Shown: piece after piece, positions 36,731-45,971 of the stretch | Numbering within the stretch: the first letter of the stretch is position 1 | How the letters are laid out: the number at the start of each line of letters is the position of its first letter | Translations under genes and position numbers: made by a program | The notes under the pieces: model-generated | Database searches by the model: none | What the model was told of the DNA's origin: nothing | The model's input: only the letters and a program-made list of their open reading frames with translations | From: Campylobacter insulaenigrae NCTC 12927 | GTDB taxonomy: Bacteria; Campylobacterota; Campylobacteria; Campylobacterales; Campylobacteraceae | Reading direction: 5' to 3' | DNA length: 64,000 bases | NCBI RefSeq assembly: GCF_000816185.1 | Contig: NZ_CP007770.1 | Location: forward strand, 1,364,001-1,428,000

Positions 36731-37369
36731 TTACAAAATAAAAATTAAGTTTTGAATCTGTTCTAAATTCTTTTTAAAAAATCTTAAATTAAGATCAACA
36801 CTGATTTTTAAATCAGCGAAAAAAGGATTTTTCAAACATGCTATAAGCAAAAAATCATTTTGTTTGAGTATTTTTTGCGTAGAAAATTCTTTTTCTTTAA
36901 CTTTTTCAAAAATATTATCATTTGTAATATTAATATCTTGTTTTAAATTTTTACTATACATTAAAACACCACAAAAAAAATTTCCAAATTCATCTTTAAA
37001 TTTGACATCATATAATGTAAAATTTTTAAATACAAAAGAATTTTGAGAATGATAAGTTTTTAAAGCAAAATCAAAACCAATTTTGTTAAATTTTTTTTCT
37101 TGAAAGCCCTCTTTGTAAAAAGTTGCATTGTTTTGTTTTAAGAACTCTTCACATATTTTTATAGTGAGTTCATTACGACCCCACATAAGTTTTTTCCCTA
37201 AAACTCTAAAAAATAAAACTCCTGCTAAAACTCCACCAAACAAAGCAATAATAATATCTTGAGTAAATTGAAATATCAGAAAAAATATAATTAAGGCTTC
37301 TACAAAAGATAAAATTTGTAAAGCCTTGAGTCTTTTATTTAAACCTAGGCGTATAGCCTCAAAATCCAT
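36731..37369 (-). CDS. DUF3137-like membrane protein
   Basis: A 212-residue protein with two adjacent membrane segments (about residues 20-58) and a soluble C-terminal domain containing GFDFALKTYHSQNSFVF and a YDVKFKDEFGNFFCGVL strand pair. The layout resembles DUF3137 (galanin-type) proteins. The function is unknown. It starts one base after the typA stop, as in C. jejuni, suggesting co-transcription with typA. Confidence 0.7.
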   Translation of the reverse strand: MDFEAIRLGLNKRLKALQILSFVEALIIFFLIFQFTQDIIIALFGGVLAGVLFFRVLGKKLMWGRNELTIKICEEFLKQNNATFYKEGFQEKKFNKIGFDFALKTYHSQNSFVFKNFTLYDVKFKDEFGNFFCGVLMYSKNLKQDINITNDNIFEKVKEKEFSTQKILKQNDFLLIACLKNPFFADLKISVDLNLRFFKKNLEQIQNLIFIL

Positions 37370-39189
37370 TAAGATTTAGCCTTTTCCATTCGTTTTCTTT
37401 GAGTTGGATCAAGATATCTTTTTCTTACTCTAATATTTTGTGGTGTAACCTCAACAAGTTCATCTTCTTCTATCCATTCCAATGCTCTTTCAAGACTTAA
37501 TTTTCTAGGTGGCACTAATTTAATAGCATCATCACTTCCACTTGCTCTAACATTGGTTAAATTCTTACCTTTAATTGGATTTACGTCTAAATCATTTGGA
37601 CGAGAATGTTCGCCTATAATCATTCCTGTATAAACTTTAGTTTGAGGTTCTATAAACAACACGCCTCTATCTTGTAAGTTAAATAAAGAATATCCTAAAG
37701 CCACACCATTTTCCATAGAAATCAATGCCCCGTTGTTCCTTTTTTCAACTGCACCACTAAATGGACGAAACTCTAAAAAACTATGATTCATTACACCTTC
37801 ACCTTTAGTATCTGTCAAAAATTGACTTCTAAAGCCAATAAGCCCGCGTGCTGGAATTTCAAATTCAAGTCTAGTTTGCCCATCACCTGTTGGGGTCATA
37901 GTTTTCATTTCAGCTTTTCTTTTTCCTAGTTTTTCTATTACAACTCCTGTAAAATCATCTGGAACATCAATTACCAAATGTTCAAATGGTTCAGTTTTAA
38001 CTCCATCTTCTACCTTGACAATAACTTCAGGTCTTCCCATACAAAATTCAAAACCTTCCCTACGCATATTTTCAGCTAAAATAGTAATTTGAAGCTCACC
38101 TCTTCCACTTACTTTGAATTTTCCTTCACCACTATTTTCATATTTCATAGCAATATTTGTTTTCATTTCAGCTTCTAAACGCTCAGCAATTTTATTTGAT
38201 GTTACATGTTTGCCTTCAGTACCTGCTAATGGACCATCATTAACAGAAAATACTATACTTAAAGTTGGTTCTTCTATATGAAGAGGATCAAGTGGCATAG
38301 GATTATTAGGATCAACCACACTATCACCCACATCTAAGGCTTCAAAACCAGCAATAGCTACTATATCTCCAGTTCCAGCCTCTTCAATGTCAGTCCTCTC
38401 TAATCCCATAAAACCAATTAATTTAGAAATTCTACCATTTACTTTTGTACCATCAGCCTTGGCTAGCATCACATTTTGATTTTTTTTCACTTTGCCATTA
38501 AAAATTCTAGCTATACCTATTTTGCCCACAAAATTATCATATCCTAAAGTAAAAACTTGAAGTTGCAAAGGATTCTCATCGCTACCACTTGGTGCTGGAA
38601 CACGCTCAAGAATAGTCTTAAATAACGGTTCCATATTATCATTACTATCATCTAAATTAAGTTTTGCATAACCATTTTTTGCAGCAGCATAAACCACAGC
38701 AAAATCAAGCTGTTCATCATTTGCTTCTAATGCAACAAAAAGATCAAAAATTTCATTAATTACGCGCTCAGAATCTGCTGCTGGTTTATCAATTTTATTA
38801 ATTACAACTATAGGTTTAAGTCCTAAAGACAAAGCTTTCTTTACCACAAATTTTGTTTGGGGCATAACTCCTTCTTGTGCATCAACTAAAAGCAACACCC
38901 CATCTACCATTTTCAAAACACGCTCAACCTCACCTCCAAAATCAGCGTGTCCTGGAGTGTCAATAATGTTAATTTTAGTACCTTTATAATCAATAGCAGT
39001 ATTTTTTGAAAGTATAGTAATGCCTCTTTCTTTTTCTATGTCATTACTATCCATCACTCTCTCTGCTATTTGTTCACGCTCGCTAAAAGTACCTGATTGT
39101 TTTAATAATTCATCTACCATAGTTGTTTTACCATGATCAACGTGAGCTATAACAGCTATATTCCTAATATTATCCAAGTTTATCTCCAA
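37369..39189 (-). CDS. typA: ribosome-associated GTPase TypA/BipA
   Basis: Translational GTPase acting on ribosome assembly and stress adaptation. The G motifs are [20 protein letters not shown] (G1), [12 protein letters not shown] (G3) and VVINKIDKP (G4). The C-terminal part has the BipA-specific [20 protein letters not shown]. At 606 residues it is full length. It is divergent from the sigma-54 flagellar hook cluster, with 114 bases between. Confidence 0.96.
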   Translation of the reverse strand: MEINLDNIRNIAVIAHVDHGKTTMVDELLKQSGTFSEREQIAERVMDSNDIEKERGITILSKNTAIDYKGTKINIIDTPGHADFGGEVERVLKMVDGVLLLVDAQEGVMPQTKFVVKKALSLGLKPIVVINKIDKPAADSERVINEIFDLFVALEANDEQLDFAVVYAAAKNGYAKLNLDDSNDNMEPLFKTILERVPAPSGSDENPLQLQVFTLGYDNFVGKIGIARIFNGKVKKNQNVMLAKADGTKVNGRISKLIGFMGLERTDIEEAGTGDIVAIAGFEALDVGDSVVDPNNPMPLDPLHIEEPTLSIVFSVNDGPLAGTEGKHVTSNKIAERLEAEMKTNIAMKYENSGEGKFKVSGRGELQITILAENMRREGFEFCMGRPEVIVKVEDGVKTEPFEHLVIDVPDDFTGVVIEKLGKRKAEMKTMTPTGDGQTRLEFEIPARGLIGFRSQFLTDTKGEGVMNHSFLEFRPFSGAVEKRNNGALISMENGVALGYSLFNLQDRGVLFIEPQTKVYTGMIIGEHSRPNDLDVNPIKGKNLTNVRASGSDDAIKLVPPRKLSLERALEWIEEDELVEVTPQNIRVRKRYLDPTQRKRMEKAKS

Positions 39190-39250
39190 AGCTTAATTTT
39201 TAAAGTCTAACATTATATATAAAAAATACTTAAAAATTAAAATCCAAAAT

Positions 39251-39267
39251 TTGGAACATTTATTGCT
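39251..39267 (+). promoter_or_regulatory. sigma-54 promoter of the fliK unit
   Basis: TTGGAACATTTATTGCT has GG (39253-39254) and GC (39265-39266) 10 bases apart. It sits 36 bases before the ATG at 39304. Confidence 0.85.
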
Positions 39268-39303
39268 TTTATTTTCGAAGTTATTATTTTTAAGGAGAAA
39301 AAT

Positions 39304-39636
39304 ATGTCAAACTTAGACACACAAATTTTAGATGCTAATTTACAAAAACAAGGAATTTCAGTTTTAAATAGCGAATATTTTATGGAGCTTTTAAATTATT
39401 TAGAAGTTAGTAAATCAAAAAAAGAATTAAATTATGCAAAGTTATCAGGAGAAATCAGCGAAATTTTAGATGATGTGCATAATGAAAATGCCATTTTAAA
39501 TGCTAAAAATATAGAAGAATTATTAGTTATTTTTAAAAATTTTAACATTTCACATGAAAATTTAAAAATTGATTGCGCTTTAAAACTTCAAAATTTATTT
39601 CCAAATTTAGCAAAAAGTAATTTTATTGTAGGTTAA
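39304..39636 (+). CDS. small flagellar-regulon protein homologous to an internal FliK region
   Basis: A 110-residue soluble helical protein matching Cj0040 of C. jejuni in place and size. Residues 20-110 line up with residues 83-168 of FliK, the next gene: FM.(E/Q)-L-L..LE, NAKNIEELL against NIKNINELL, and LFPNLAKSNF against YFPNLDKKSF. It is led by its own sigma-54 promoter, and fliK starts 3 bases after the stop. A helper of FliK or a hook-length factor is possible, but no function is known. Confidence 0.8.
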   Translation: MSNLDTQILDANLQKQGISVLNSEYFMELLNYLEVSKSKKELNYAKLSGEISEILDDVHNENAILNAKNIEELLVIFKNFNISHENLKIDCALKLQNLFPNLAKSNFIVG

Positions 39637-39639
39637 TTT

Positions 39640-41286
39640 ATGTCAAATATACACACTGGAGAGGCTTTAAATATATTAAGTCTCTCACCAAAAAACAAAA
39701 ATACATCCAAAGATACAGAGTCAAACGATAAAGAAGGATTCTTAGAATCTTTAATTCAAGCAATTGATGGAAAAGATTTAAATAATTATAAAACTTCAAA
39801 TAGTAAAAAATCTCATATAAATAAAAACAGCACTTCTTCAAGCGAAAATAAAATGCTTGATGAAAAAGGTGCTACAAAATTATTTGAAAATGCAAATTTT
39901 ATGCAAATTTTATCTTTACTAGAAATGTTACAAAGTAATAGTAAAGATATTAAACTTAATAAATTAATCAAAAACAATACAGCAATTTTAAATGTTGAAA
40001 AAAATATTCATAAACTAAAAAATATTAAAAATATAAATGAACTTTTAAATATAGCAAAAGATCTTGGTTTGAATGTAAAAAATATTAAATTTGAACAAAT
40101 ACAAGATTTAAAAAAATATTTTCCAAATTTAGATAAAAAAAGTTTTTTTGATATAAAAAACACAAGTAAAACTAGTGTTTTTCAAGATTTAATTAATCAA
40201 AAAATTTCAAATTTGTTAAAAGAAGAATCTAAACAGAAAAAACCTGCTGTCAAAAACAAAGATAACGATTCTGCTTCTTTATTAGCTTCTGCATTAAAGA
40301 ATATTGATTTATCTAAAAAAACTACAAAAGTAGATAACAATGAAAATGATAAAAAAATAACTTCAAAAGAACATATTGATAATAAAATATTGATTAACGA
40401 AAAAGATAAGTTAATTGACACAAATAATATTTTAAAATCAAATAAAGATTTAAACGATGGTAAAAAATTAAATGATATAGAAGTAATCAATATGACTCAT
40501 AATTCTAGCATCAAAAAAGAATTAGAACAATCCAAAGAAAAATCAAATTCTATAACAATTAATAATTTAGAAAATTTCGAAAAAAAAGTTGGTTTTGTAT
40601 TAGAAAATTCAAAATCAGAAAATTTAAAAAATGCTAAAAAAGAAAGTATTGGTTTAAAAAATCAAAATATCCAAGAAAATAAAACAAATTTTGAAAATCC
40701 ACTAAATATACAAAACACAACCATAAAAAATCAAAAAAATGAACAAAACACTAATATTGTATCAGATATTTTCACGAGTACAAAAGAAGTTGCAAAAGAA
40801 ACTAACGAAACTCCACAAGATAATTTAAATTCTTTTGTTAGAGAAATGAATAGAGCCTCTAATCATTTCGTCAAAAATCAAGGAGTACATATAAAAGAAA
40901 CTTTTAATGATTTTGCCCAAGAATTTAAAGAAAAAGTTGAAAGTTATAAAGCTCCTGTAACTAGATTTAATATCACATTAAATCCAAATAATCTAGGTGA
41001 AGTGGAAGTTACTTTAATACAAAGAGGATCAAATCTTAACATTAGTTTTAATTCAAATCAAAATACGCTTAATCTTTTTATACAACACCAAGCTGAATTT
41101 AAAAATTCACTAGTAAATATGGGATTTACAAATTTAGAAATGAACTTTAGTGATCAAGGAAAAAAGGACCAAAATAATCAACAAAAACATAAAAAAAATG
41201 ATGACAGAGAAAAAAATAAGGTGAATTTCGAAAATGAAATTCAGGAAAAACCTAGTTTAAAAATGGTTTTAGCAAAATATTTCTAA
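39640..41286 (+). CDS. fliK: flagellar hook-length control protein
   Basis: Secreted ruler that sets hook length and switches export to filament proteins. The 548 residues are very rich in Asn, Lys and Ser and mostly disordered, as usual. Residues about 83-168 form an ordered helical block shared with the upstream gene. The C-terminal Flg_hook domain is recognisable: FNITLNPNNLGEVEVTLIQRG near residue 450, then HQAEFKNSLVNMGF. Position before flgD and flgE supports the call. It is transcribed from the sigma-54 promoter at 39251. Confidence 0.88.
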   Translation: MSNIHTGEALNILSLSPKNKNTSKDTESNDKEGFLESLIQAIDGKDLNNYKTSNSKKSHINKNSTSSSENKMLDEKGATKLFENANFMQILSLLEMLQSNSKDIKLNKLIKNNTAILNVEKNIHKLKNIKNINELLNIAKDLGLNVKNIKFEQIQDLKKYFPNLDKKSFFDIKNTSKTSVFQDLINQKISNLLKEESKQKKPAVKNKDNDSASLLASALKNIDLSKKTTKVDNNENDKKITSKEHIDNKILINEKDKLIDTNNILKSNKDLNDGKKLNDIEVINMTHNSSIKKELEQSKEKSNSITINNLENFEKKVGFVLENSKSENLKNAKKESIGLKNQNIQENKTNFENPLNIQNTTIKNQKNEQNTNIVSDIFTSTKEVAKETNETPQDNLNSFVREMNRASNHFVKNQGVHIKETFNDFAQEFKEKVESYKAPVTRFNITLNPNNLGEVEVTLIQRGSNLNISFNSNQNTLNLFIQHQAEFKNSLVNMGFTNLEMNFSDQGKKDQNNQQKHKKNDDREKNKVNFENEIQEKPSLKMVLAKYF

Positions 41287-41287
41287 A

Positions 41288-41303
41288 TGGAATATTTTTT
41301 GCT
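41288..41303 (+). promoter_or_regulatory. sigma-54 promoter of flgD-flgE
   Basis: TGGAATATTTTTTGCT has GG (41289-41290) and GC (41301-41302) 10 bases apart. It is identical to the sigma-54 box at 13458-13473. AGCAAAATATT (41271-41281), just upstream, is a near-complement of its right end. Confidence 0.88.
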
Positions 41304-41336
41304 TTAATATAATAAATTTACAAAAAAAGGATTTTT

Positions 41337-42434
41337 ATGCAAAATATAAACACACAAAACACTCAAAGTCCTTTCGTTTTCAGCTCAAGAGATCTTAAAA
41401 ATACAAGAGACATCCCTCAAGAAAATAAAGAAAGTGATAAAAATGTAGAAATTTCTCCTAGAGCAAACACTAGAGATTTTAATAACACAGAAAATACTCC
41501 TCAAGTAGATAATGGAATTAATAAAAACGATGGTATTATCAGCAATCCAAAAGCAGAGCTTGATAAAGATGCTTTTTTAAAATTACTTTTAATTGAACTT
41601 CAACATCAAGATCCTACAGACCCTATGGACACAGAAAAAATGCTTACTCAAACAGCACAGCTTTCTGCACTTGAAATGCAAGATAACACCAATAAGACCA
41701 TGACTCAACTTGTAAATGCTATGACAAAATTACAAAATTCCATAGCAGCTAGTACAGGTATGAGTGCTTTAGCAGCAGTTGGAAAACTTGCAACGGTTAA
41801 AGATAATTATCTAATGGTAGCAGATGATGATATACAATTTCAAATTAATATGTATTTACCTGAAGAACCTCAAAAAGGAAAACAAACCAACATAGAATCA
41901 AAAGATTTTGAACTTAAGAAAAATGGTGAAGATAAATTAGATATAAGTGGTAAAGTTGATAAAGAAATAGCAAAACCTGGAGATACTATTCATATAAAAT
42001 TAAAAGATGATAAAGATCAAGAAGAAACCCTTCAAGCTGTAGTAGGAGAAGATCAAACATTTAAAATACTAGGATACAAACCAACCGTAGATATTAAAAC
42101 AGCTAAAATAAATTCAGCCTATAAATCAGATAGTGCTCCTGTAACATTCACAGTCTATAATGAAGCTGGAGATCCTGTGAGAACTATAAATGTTAAAGAT
42201 ATGAGTGCAGGTATGAAACAAATTATTTGGGATAGAACCAATGATAGCGGAACACCTGTTCCTTCTGGAAAATACTATGTCAAAGCAAGCTATACAGGAG
42301 AATCTGGAAAAGTTGTTAATTCAACTTATGGAGCTTATCCTATAACAGGTGTTAAATTTGAAAAAGGTGAAGCCTTAGTTGGAATGGGCGGAAGCTGGGT
42401 TAAATGGGAAGACCTTAAAGAAATTACAGGATAA
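41337..42434 (+). CDS. flgD: flagellar hook assembly (capping) protein
   Basis: Scaffold on which hook subunits polymerise. The conserved FlgD block is DAFLKLLLIELQHQDPTDPMD near residue 78, followed by LSALEMQDNTNKTM. The C-terminus has the FLG-type fold with GSWVKWEDLKEI. At 365 residues it is far longer than the about 220-residue enterobacterial protein. Much of the extra length is a 60-70-residue insert (about 195-262) that also occurs in FlgE. It is driven by its own sigma-54 promoter and followed by flgE 3 bases later. Confidence 0.93.
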   Translation: MQNINTQNTQSPFVFSSRDLKNTRDIPQENKESDKNVEISPRANTRDFNNTENTPQVDNGINKNDGIISNPKAELDKDAFLKLLLIELQHQDPTDPMDTEKMLTQTAQLSALEMQDNTNKTMTQLVNAMTKLQNSIAASTGMSALAAVGKLATVKDNYLMVADDDIQFQINMYLPEEPQKGKQTNIESKDFELKKNGEDKLDISGKVDKEIAKPGDTIHIKLKDDKDQEETLQAVVGEDQTFKILGYKPTVDIKTAKINSAYKSDSAPVTFTVYNEAGDPVRTINVKDMSAGMKQIIWDRTNDSGTPVPSGKYYVKASYTGESGKVVNSTYGAYPITGVKFEKGEALVGMGGSWVKWEDLKEITG

Positions 42435-42437
42435 AAT

Positions 42438-44063
42438 ATGTTTACAGCACTTTATAATGGAGTAAATGGGGTAAAATCTCAAAGCTATAGCATTGATAAT
42501 ACAGCTCATAATATTTCTAACGTAAATACAGTCGGATTTAAATACTCTGAAGTTGGATTTAAAGATGTGTTTTATAGCACAATGACGACACAATCTTATA
42601 ATAAAGGTCAAGCAGGTTATGGAACTTCAGTTGGTTCTATAAATGATACATTTGAACAAGGACCTTTGATGTCAACTGATAATGAATTTGATGTAGCTAT
42701 TGCTGGAAAAGGGTTTTTTGGAGTATCTAATGGCAATGGTGTATATTACACCAGAAATGGAGCTTTTAAACCTGATGCCAATGGAAATTTAGTAGACTCA
42801 AATGGAAATTATGTTCTTGGAACGATGAATCCATCATTGCAAGAAATACCATTAAGCGAAAGAGTTTCAAATATGTTTGGACAACAACTTGGTCAAAAGG
42901 TAACAACAGCTCTTACAGGAAAACCAGGAGTAAATTTTCAAATGGGTGGAGTTGGAGCACAAGGTCCTATTTCTGTTCCTAAAAATCTTTATTTACCCCC
43001 ACAAGCAACTCAAAATATCACTTGGAGTGGTAATTTAGACACAAGTACTAAAACAGAAGCTGTTAATATTGATCTTGATGTGCAAAAATTTACTTTTGCT
43101 AAAAATGCCGATGGGACTTTTAATATATCAGGAAGTGTTAAAGACGAACAAATATTTGGTTTAAAACCTGGAACTATGATTTATTTTAATATTACAGATG
43201 AAAAAGGTATTACTCAAACACTTCAAGCTACATTAAATGATGATCTATCTTTTAATCTTGAAAACCAAAAATTAGAAAAAATTGATCCACAAAGTGCTAA
43301 ATTAGAATCATCTCATTTAAGTATGGAAAAAGAGCTTGCTGATAGTTCAGAATTATCTGCAAAACTCATCAACCCTGATGGTTCTATTAATTGGGTAAAA
43401 GTTAAACTTGACAGAGTTTTACCTCAAAATGGCACAAACTTAGAATACAAAGCCGTTGCACAAGTATATGATAATAACAATAACAAAATCGGAGGTACAA
43501 CCGAAGGGTTAATCACTTTTAATGAATCAGGTGCATTGGTAGCAAACACCTTAACTTCAGTTGACAATAATGGAACTAAAGTTAATATTAATCTTGGATC
43601 TTTTTATGATCCAAAAATTCCAAATTCAGGATATGATGGATTACATGCTTTAAGCAATAAACAATCTTCTGTACATACGAAAACAGATGGACTTGGAGAA
43701 GGTTTTTTAAACAATTATGCTATCAACACAGATGGAACCATAGTAGCTACATTTACCAATGGTGATCAAATTCCTATGGCTAAACTTGCCTTGTTTAATT
43801 TTATCAACGAACAAGGTTTAGAAAAACTTGGTGAAAATTTATACGGACAAACTAGCAATAGTGGAGAACCAACATTTTTGCTAAGCAATAACGGAACATT
43901 TAGTACAGCAAATTTTAAAGGTTCTTATTTAGAACAATCCAATGTGGATTTGGCGATAGAATTTACTAATTTAATAACTCTACAAAAAGCATATGATTCA
44001 AGTAGTAAAAGCATTAGTACAGCTGATCAAATGATTCAAAAAGCTATCAATATGAAACGTTAA
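42438..44063 (+). CDS. flgE: flagellar hook protein, FlgE family
   Basis: Hook subunit or hook-like protein of 541 residues. The N-terminal Flg_bb_rod motif is ALYNGVNGVKSQSYSIDNTAHNISNVNTVGF, in short the SIDNTAHNISNVNTVGFK signature, followed by FDVAIAGKGFFGV. The C-terminus is the usual heptad region LEQSNVDLAIEFTNLITLQKAYDSS. Residues about 222-292 form an insert shared with FlgD. C. jejuni also has a longer FlgE2 (about 840-865 residues) elsewhere, so which protein makes the bulk of the hook cannot be settled here. Confidence 0.9.
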   Translation: MFTALYNGVNGVKSQSYSIDNTAHNISNVNTVGFKYSEVGFKDVFYSTMTTQSYNKGQAGYGTSVGSINDTFEQGPLMSTDNEFDVAIAGKGFFGVSNGNGVYYTRNGAFKPDANGNLVDSNGNYVLGTMNPSLQEIPLSERVSNMFGQQLGQKVTTALTGKPGVNFQMGGVGAQGPISVPKNLYLPPQATQNITWSGNLDTSTKTEAVNIDLDVQKFTFAKNADGTFNISGSVKDEQIFGLKPGTMIYFNITDEKGITQTLQATLNDDLSFNLENQKLEKIDPQSAKLESSHLSMEKELADSSELSAKLINPDGSINWVKVKLDRVLPQNGTNLEYKAVAQVYDNNNNKIGGTTEGLITFNESGALVANTLTSVDNNGTKVNINLGSFYDPKIPNSGYDGLHALSNKQSSVHTKTDGLGEGFLNNYAINTDGTIVATFTNGDQIPMAKLALFNFINEQGLEKLGENLYGQTSNSGEPTFLLSNNGTFSTANFKGSYLEQSNVDLAIEFTNLITLQKAYDSSSKSISTADQMIQKAINMKR

Positions 44064-44086
44064 TTTAATGTTTCATATATTTTTTG
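44051..44086 (+). terminator. terminator of the flgD-flgE unit
   Basis: TATGAAAC (44051-44058) pairs with GTTTCATA (44070-44077), then TATTTTTTG. The stop codon of flgE is in the loop. Confidence 0.7.
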
Positions 44087-44504
44087 ATGCAATATAATGT
44101 ATTTCTTGCTCAAAAAATTCTATCACTCTTTGTTGCACTAAAGATTCTTCCTCGTTTTTATCTAAAAATTTTCTCAATCTATTAAAATTTATCTTTTGAG
44201 CATAACGTGGATGAGTTTTTAAAAGAAAGGAAATATTTTTCAGCAAAGAATCTAAACTCAACTCATTTTTTAATACTAAATCAGTATATTCTTTAGTTGT
44301 TTGCACTAGTACAGCTTGTCTACTTTTATCATCAGGATAAATTTCTTTTGATATTTCATTTAAAATATCCCACAACTCTGGTTTTATATTTTTATTTGCA
44401 ACTATAATTGCAGCAAAAGATTTTGCTCTAAATTCTAAAGACAAATGACTTGGAACAAAAATTTCTCTAAATCTAGATAAAAAATTTGCAAATAAATTCA
44501 CCAT
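44073..44504 (-). CDS. conserved Campylobacter protein of unknown function
   Basis: A 143-residue soluble helical protein, the counterpart of Cj0044c by position. No motif is recognised; a repeated pattern of Leu/Lys helices and the end VIEFFEQEIHYIASKN can be seen. The ATG at 44504 (MVNLFANFLSRF) is chosen because AGGTG lies at the right distance; a TTG 12 bases further up is in frame but overlaps that site. It is convergent with flgE. Confidence 0.7.
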   Translation of the reverse strand: MVNLFANFLSRFREIFVPSHLSLEFRAKSFAAIIVANKNIKPELWDILNEISKEIYPDDKSRQAVLVQTTKEYTDLVLKNELSLDSLLKNISFLLKTHPRYAQKINFNRLRKFLDKNEEESLVQQRVIEFFEQEIHYIASKNI

Positions 44505-44551
44505 TTTACACCTCAATATTTTTTAAGATATTTTAAGATATCATTTTAGTC

Positions 44552-44660
44552 GCCTTCTTTTAGACCTGTGCAATATTAATTTTAAGCACCGCTTCAGGGT
44601 GGGAACACAGCAGAGCACTTGATATTAGTGTGTGCCGCAGTCATCTGGAAGAAGGTTTTT
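44552..44660 (+). ncRNA. ffs: signal recognition particle RNA (4.5S)
   Basis: The hallmark apical domain is present: GCTTCAGG and GGGAACACAGCAGAGC around 44591-44615. These give the asymmetric loop and internal AGCAGAG that bind Ffh. The ends GCCTTCTT and GAAGAAGG pair to close a single long hairpin, followed by a T-run that ends transcription. The size of about 105 bases fits bacterial small SRP RNA. Confidence 0.88.
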
Positions 44661-45886
44661 TAGATTTTAAAATACTCTTTGATATCTTCACATATTCTAA
44701 AAAAATTTACTCCATTGATAGTTGGATTTGTTTTAAAATACTCATACATTCCAGTAAAACCGCTTTCTAATTCTTTTGATTTAACTCCATAACTAATAGA
44801 TAAAGCTGCCTCTATAAAAGCTGCAAGTTTATCACAATATTTTAACGCCTTTCCATCAATAGCTTTAAAACGATCCTCATTAACTGCATCTAAACTACCA
44901 CTATAAACACTAGGTTTGTTATTAAAAATTCTATTTTCAAATTCATTTTTTATAAAAATATTTTCATCTTCTGATTTTTCTCTAATACCTAATATATAAC
45001 TAAATTCATCTCTAAAAGACAGAGGAATAAAAGGTAAAATTTTTTCATTAATTAACTTCATTTCATATTCATTGATAACTTCATTTAAACCATCTATACC
45101 ATATTTAACAGGACTTATAATATCTCGCGTTAGACTCTCTGGCAAATCATGAAATAAAGCACAATAAAAATTATTTTCTAATCTACTATTGCAAGCTTTT
45201 ACCTCTAAAGAATAAAAATAACTTAAAATAGCCACCACTAACATATGTCCTAAAACTGCAGTTTCAGGAATTCTTGGAGTTTGTGCCCAACGCTTTTGAA
45301 AACGCAATCGTCCACTTAAGTCAATAATTTTAGCAATTTTTTGATTTAATGCTATTTTTCTTGCTCCAATTAGTTCATAATAATCTTCTAATTCTTCTTC
45401 CACTTTAGTCTTAATCTCATCAATATCGTGTAAAAAAGAACTTGTTTGATAAACTATATTAAATTCCCATCTTGTAGCAAAATATGAAGCAGCTTTTAAA
45501 ATAAGTCTCTCTTTGGTATAGTCTTCCCCTTGCAAGAAATTTTCGTATCTTTTTAAAAATTCACCATTTTCAATATTTTGTATCATAGGAGCGATTTTAG
45601 TCAAAACCCAAGCATTTATCTGTGTATTTTTCTGACGTAAAATTTCATGATAAACATCAGGACGGATATCAGTCACAACAACACGACTTAAGAATTCAAA
45701 AATACCTGCTTCGATTACAAAACGCACATTGACATCATTTTCCATTTTCGCCATGAAATATGCGATAATAAATTTATGTGCTTGCTTATCAAGCTCCACC
45801 AAATTTATCATTTTAGGATAATCATTCCATCTTGATATAGAAGCAGCTTTGAAAATATGTTCTATCAACTCAACGCTAATCATCAT
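44660..45886 (-). CDS. HD-domain hydrolase, YfbR-like
   Basis: A 408-residue protein with a metal-dependent HD phosphohydrolase core in the second half: TPRIPETAVLGHMLVVAILS (first His), CALFHDLPESLTRDI (His-Asp pair) and a later Asp. The N-terminal half is helical and not recognised. HD proteins of this type are often nucleotidases, but the substrate is not clear. Its stop is inside the terminator run of the SRP RNA gene, with which it is convergent. Confidence 0.78.
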   Translation of the reverse strand: MMISVELIEHIFKAASISRWNDYPKMINLVELDKQAHKFIIAYFMAKMENDVNVRFVIEAGIFEFLSRVVVTDIRPDVYHEILRQKNTQINAWVLTKIAPMIQNIENGEFLKRYENFLQGEDYTKERLILKAASYFATRWEFNIVYQTSSFLHDIDEIKTKVEEELEDYYELIGARKIALNQKIAKIIDLSGRLRFQKRWAQTPRIPETAVLGHMLVVAILSYFYSLEVKACNSRLENNFYCALFHDLPESLTRDIISPVKYGIDGLNEVINEYEMKLINEKILPFIPLSFRDEFSYILGIREKSEDENIFIKNEFENRIFNNKPSVYSGSLDAVNEDRFKAIDGKALKYCDKLAAFIEAALSISYGVKSKELESGFTGMYEYFKTNPTINGVNFFRICEDIKEYFKI

Positions 45887-45971
45887 TTGCCTTTTTAATT
45901 GTGATTTTACTTTATTTTAAAAGCTTTAGCAAATTTATTTTTGTATCTTTATTATAAAAATTTACTAATTT

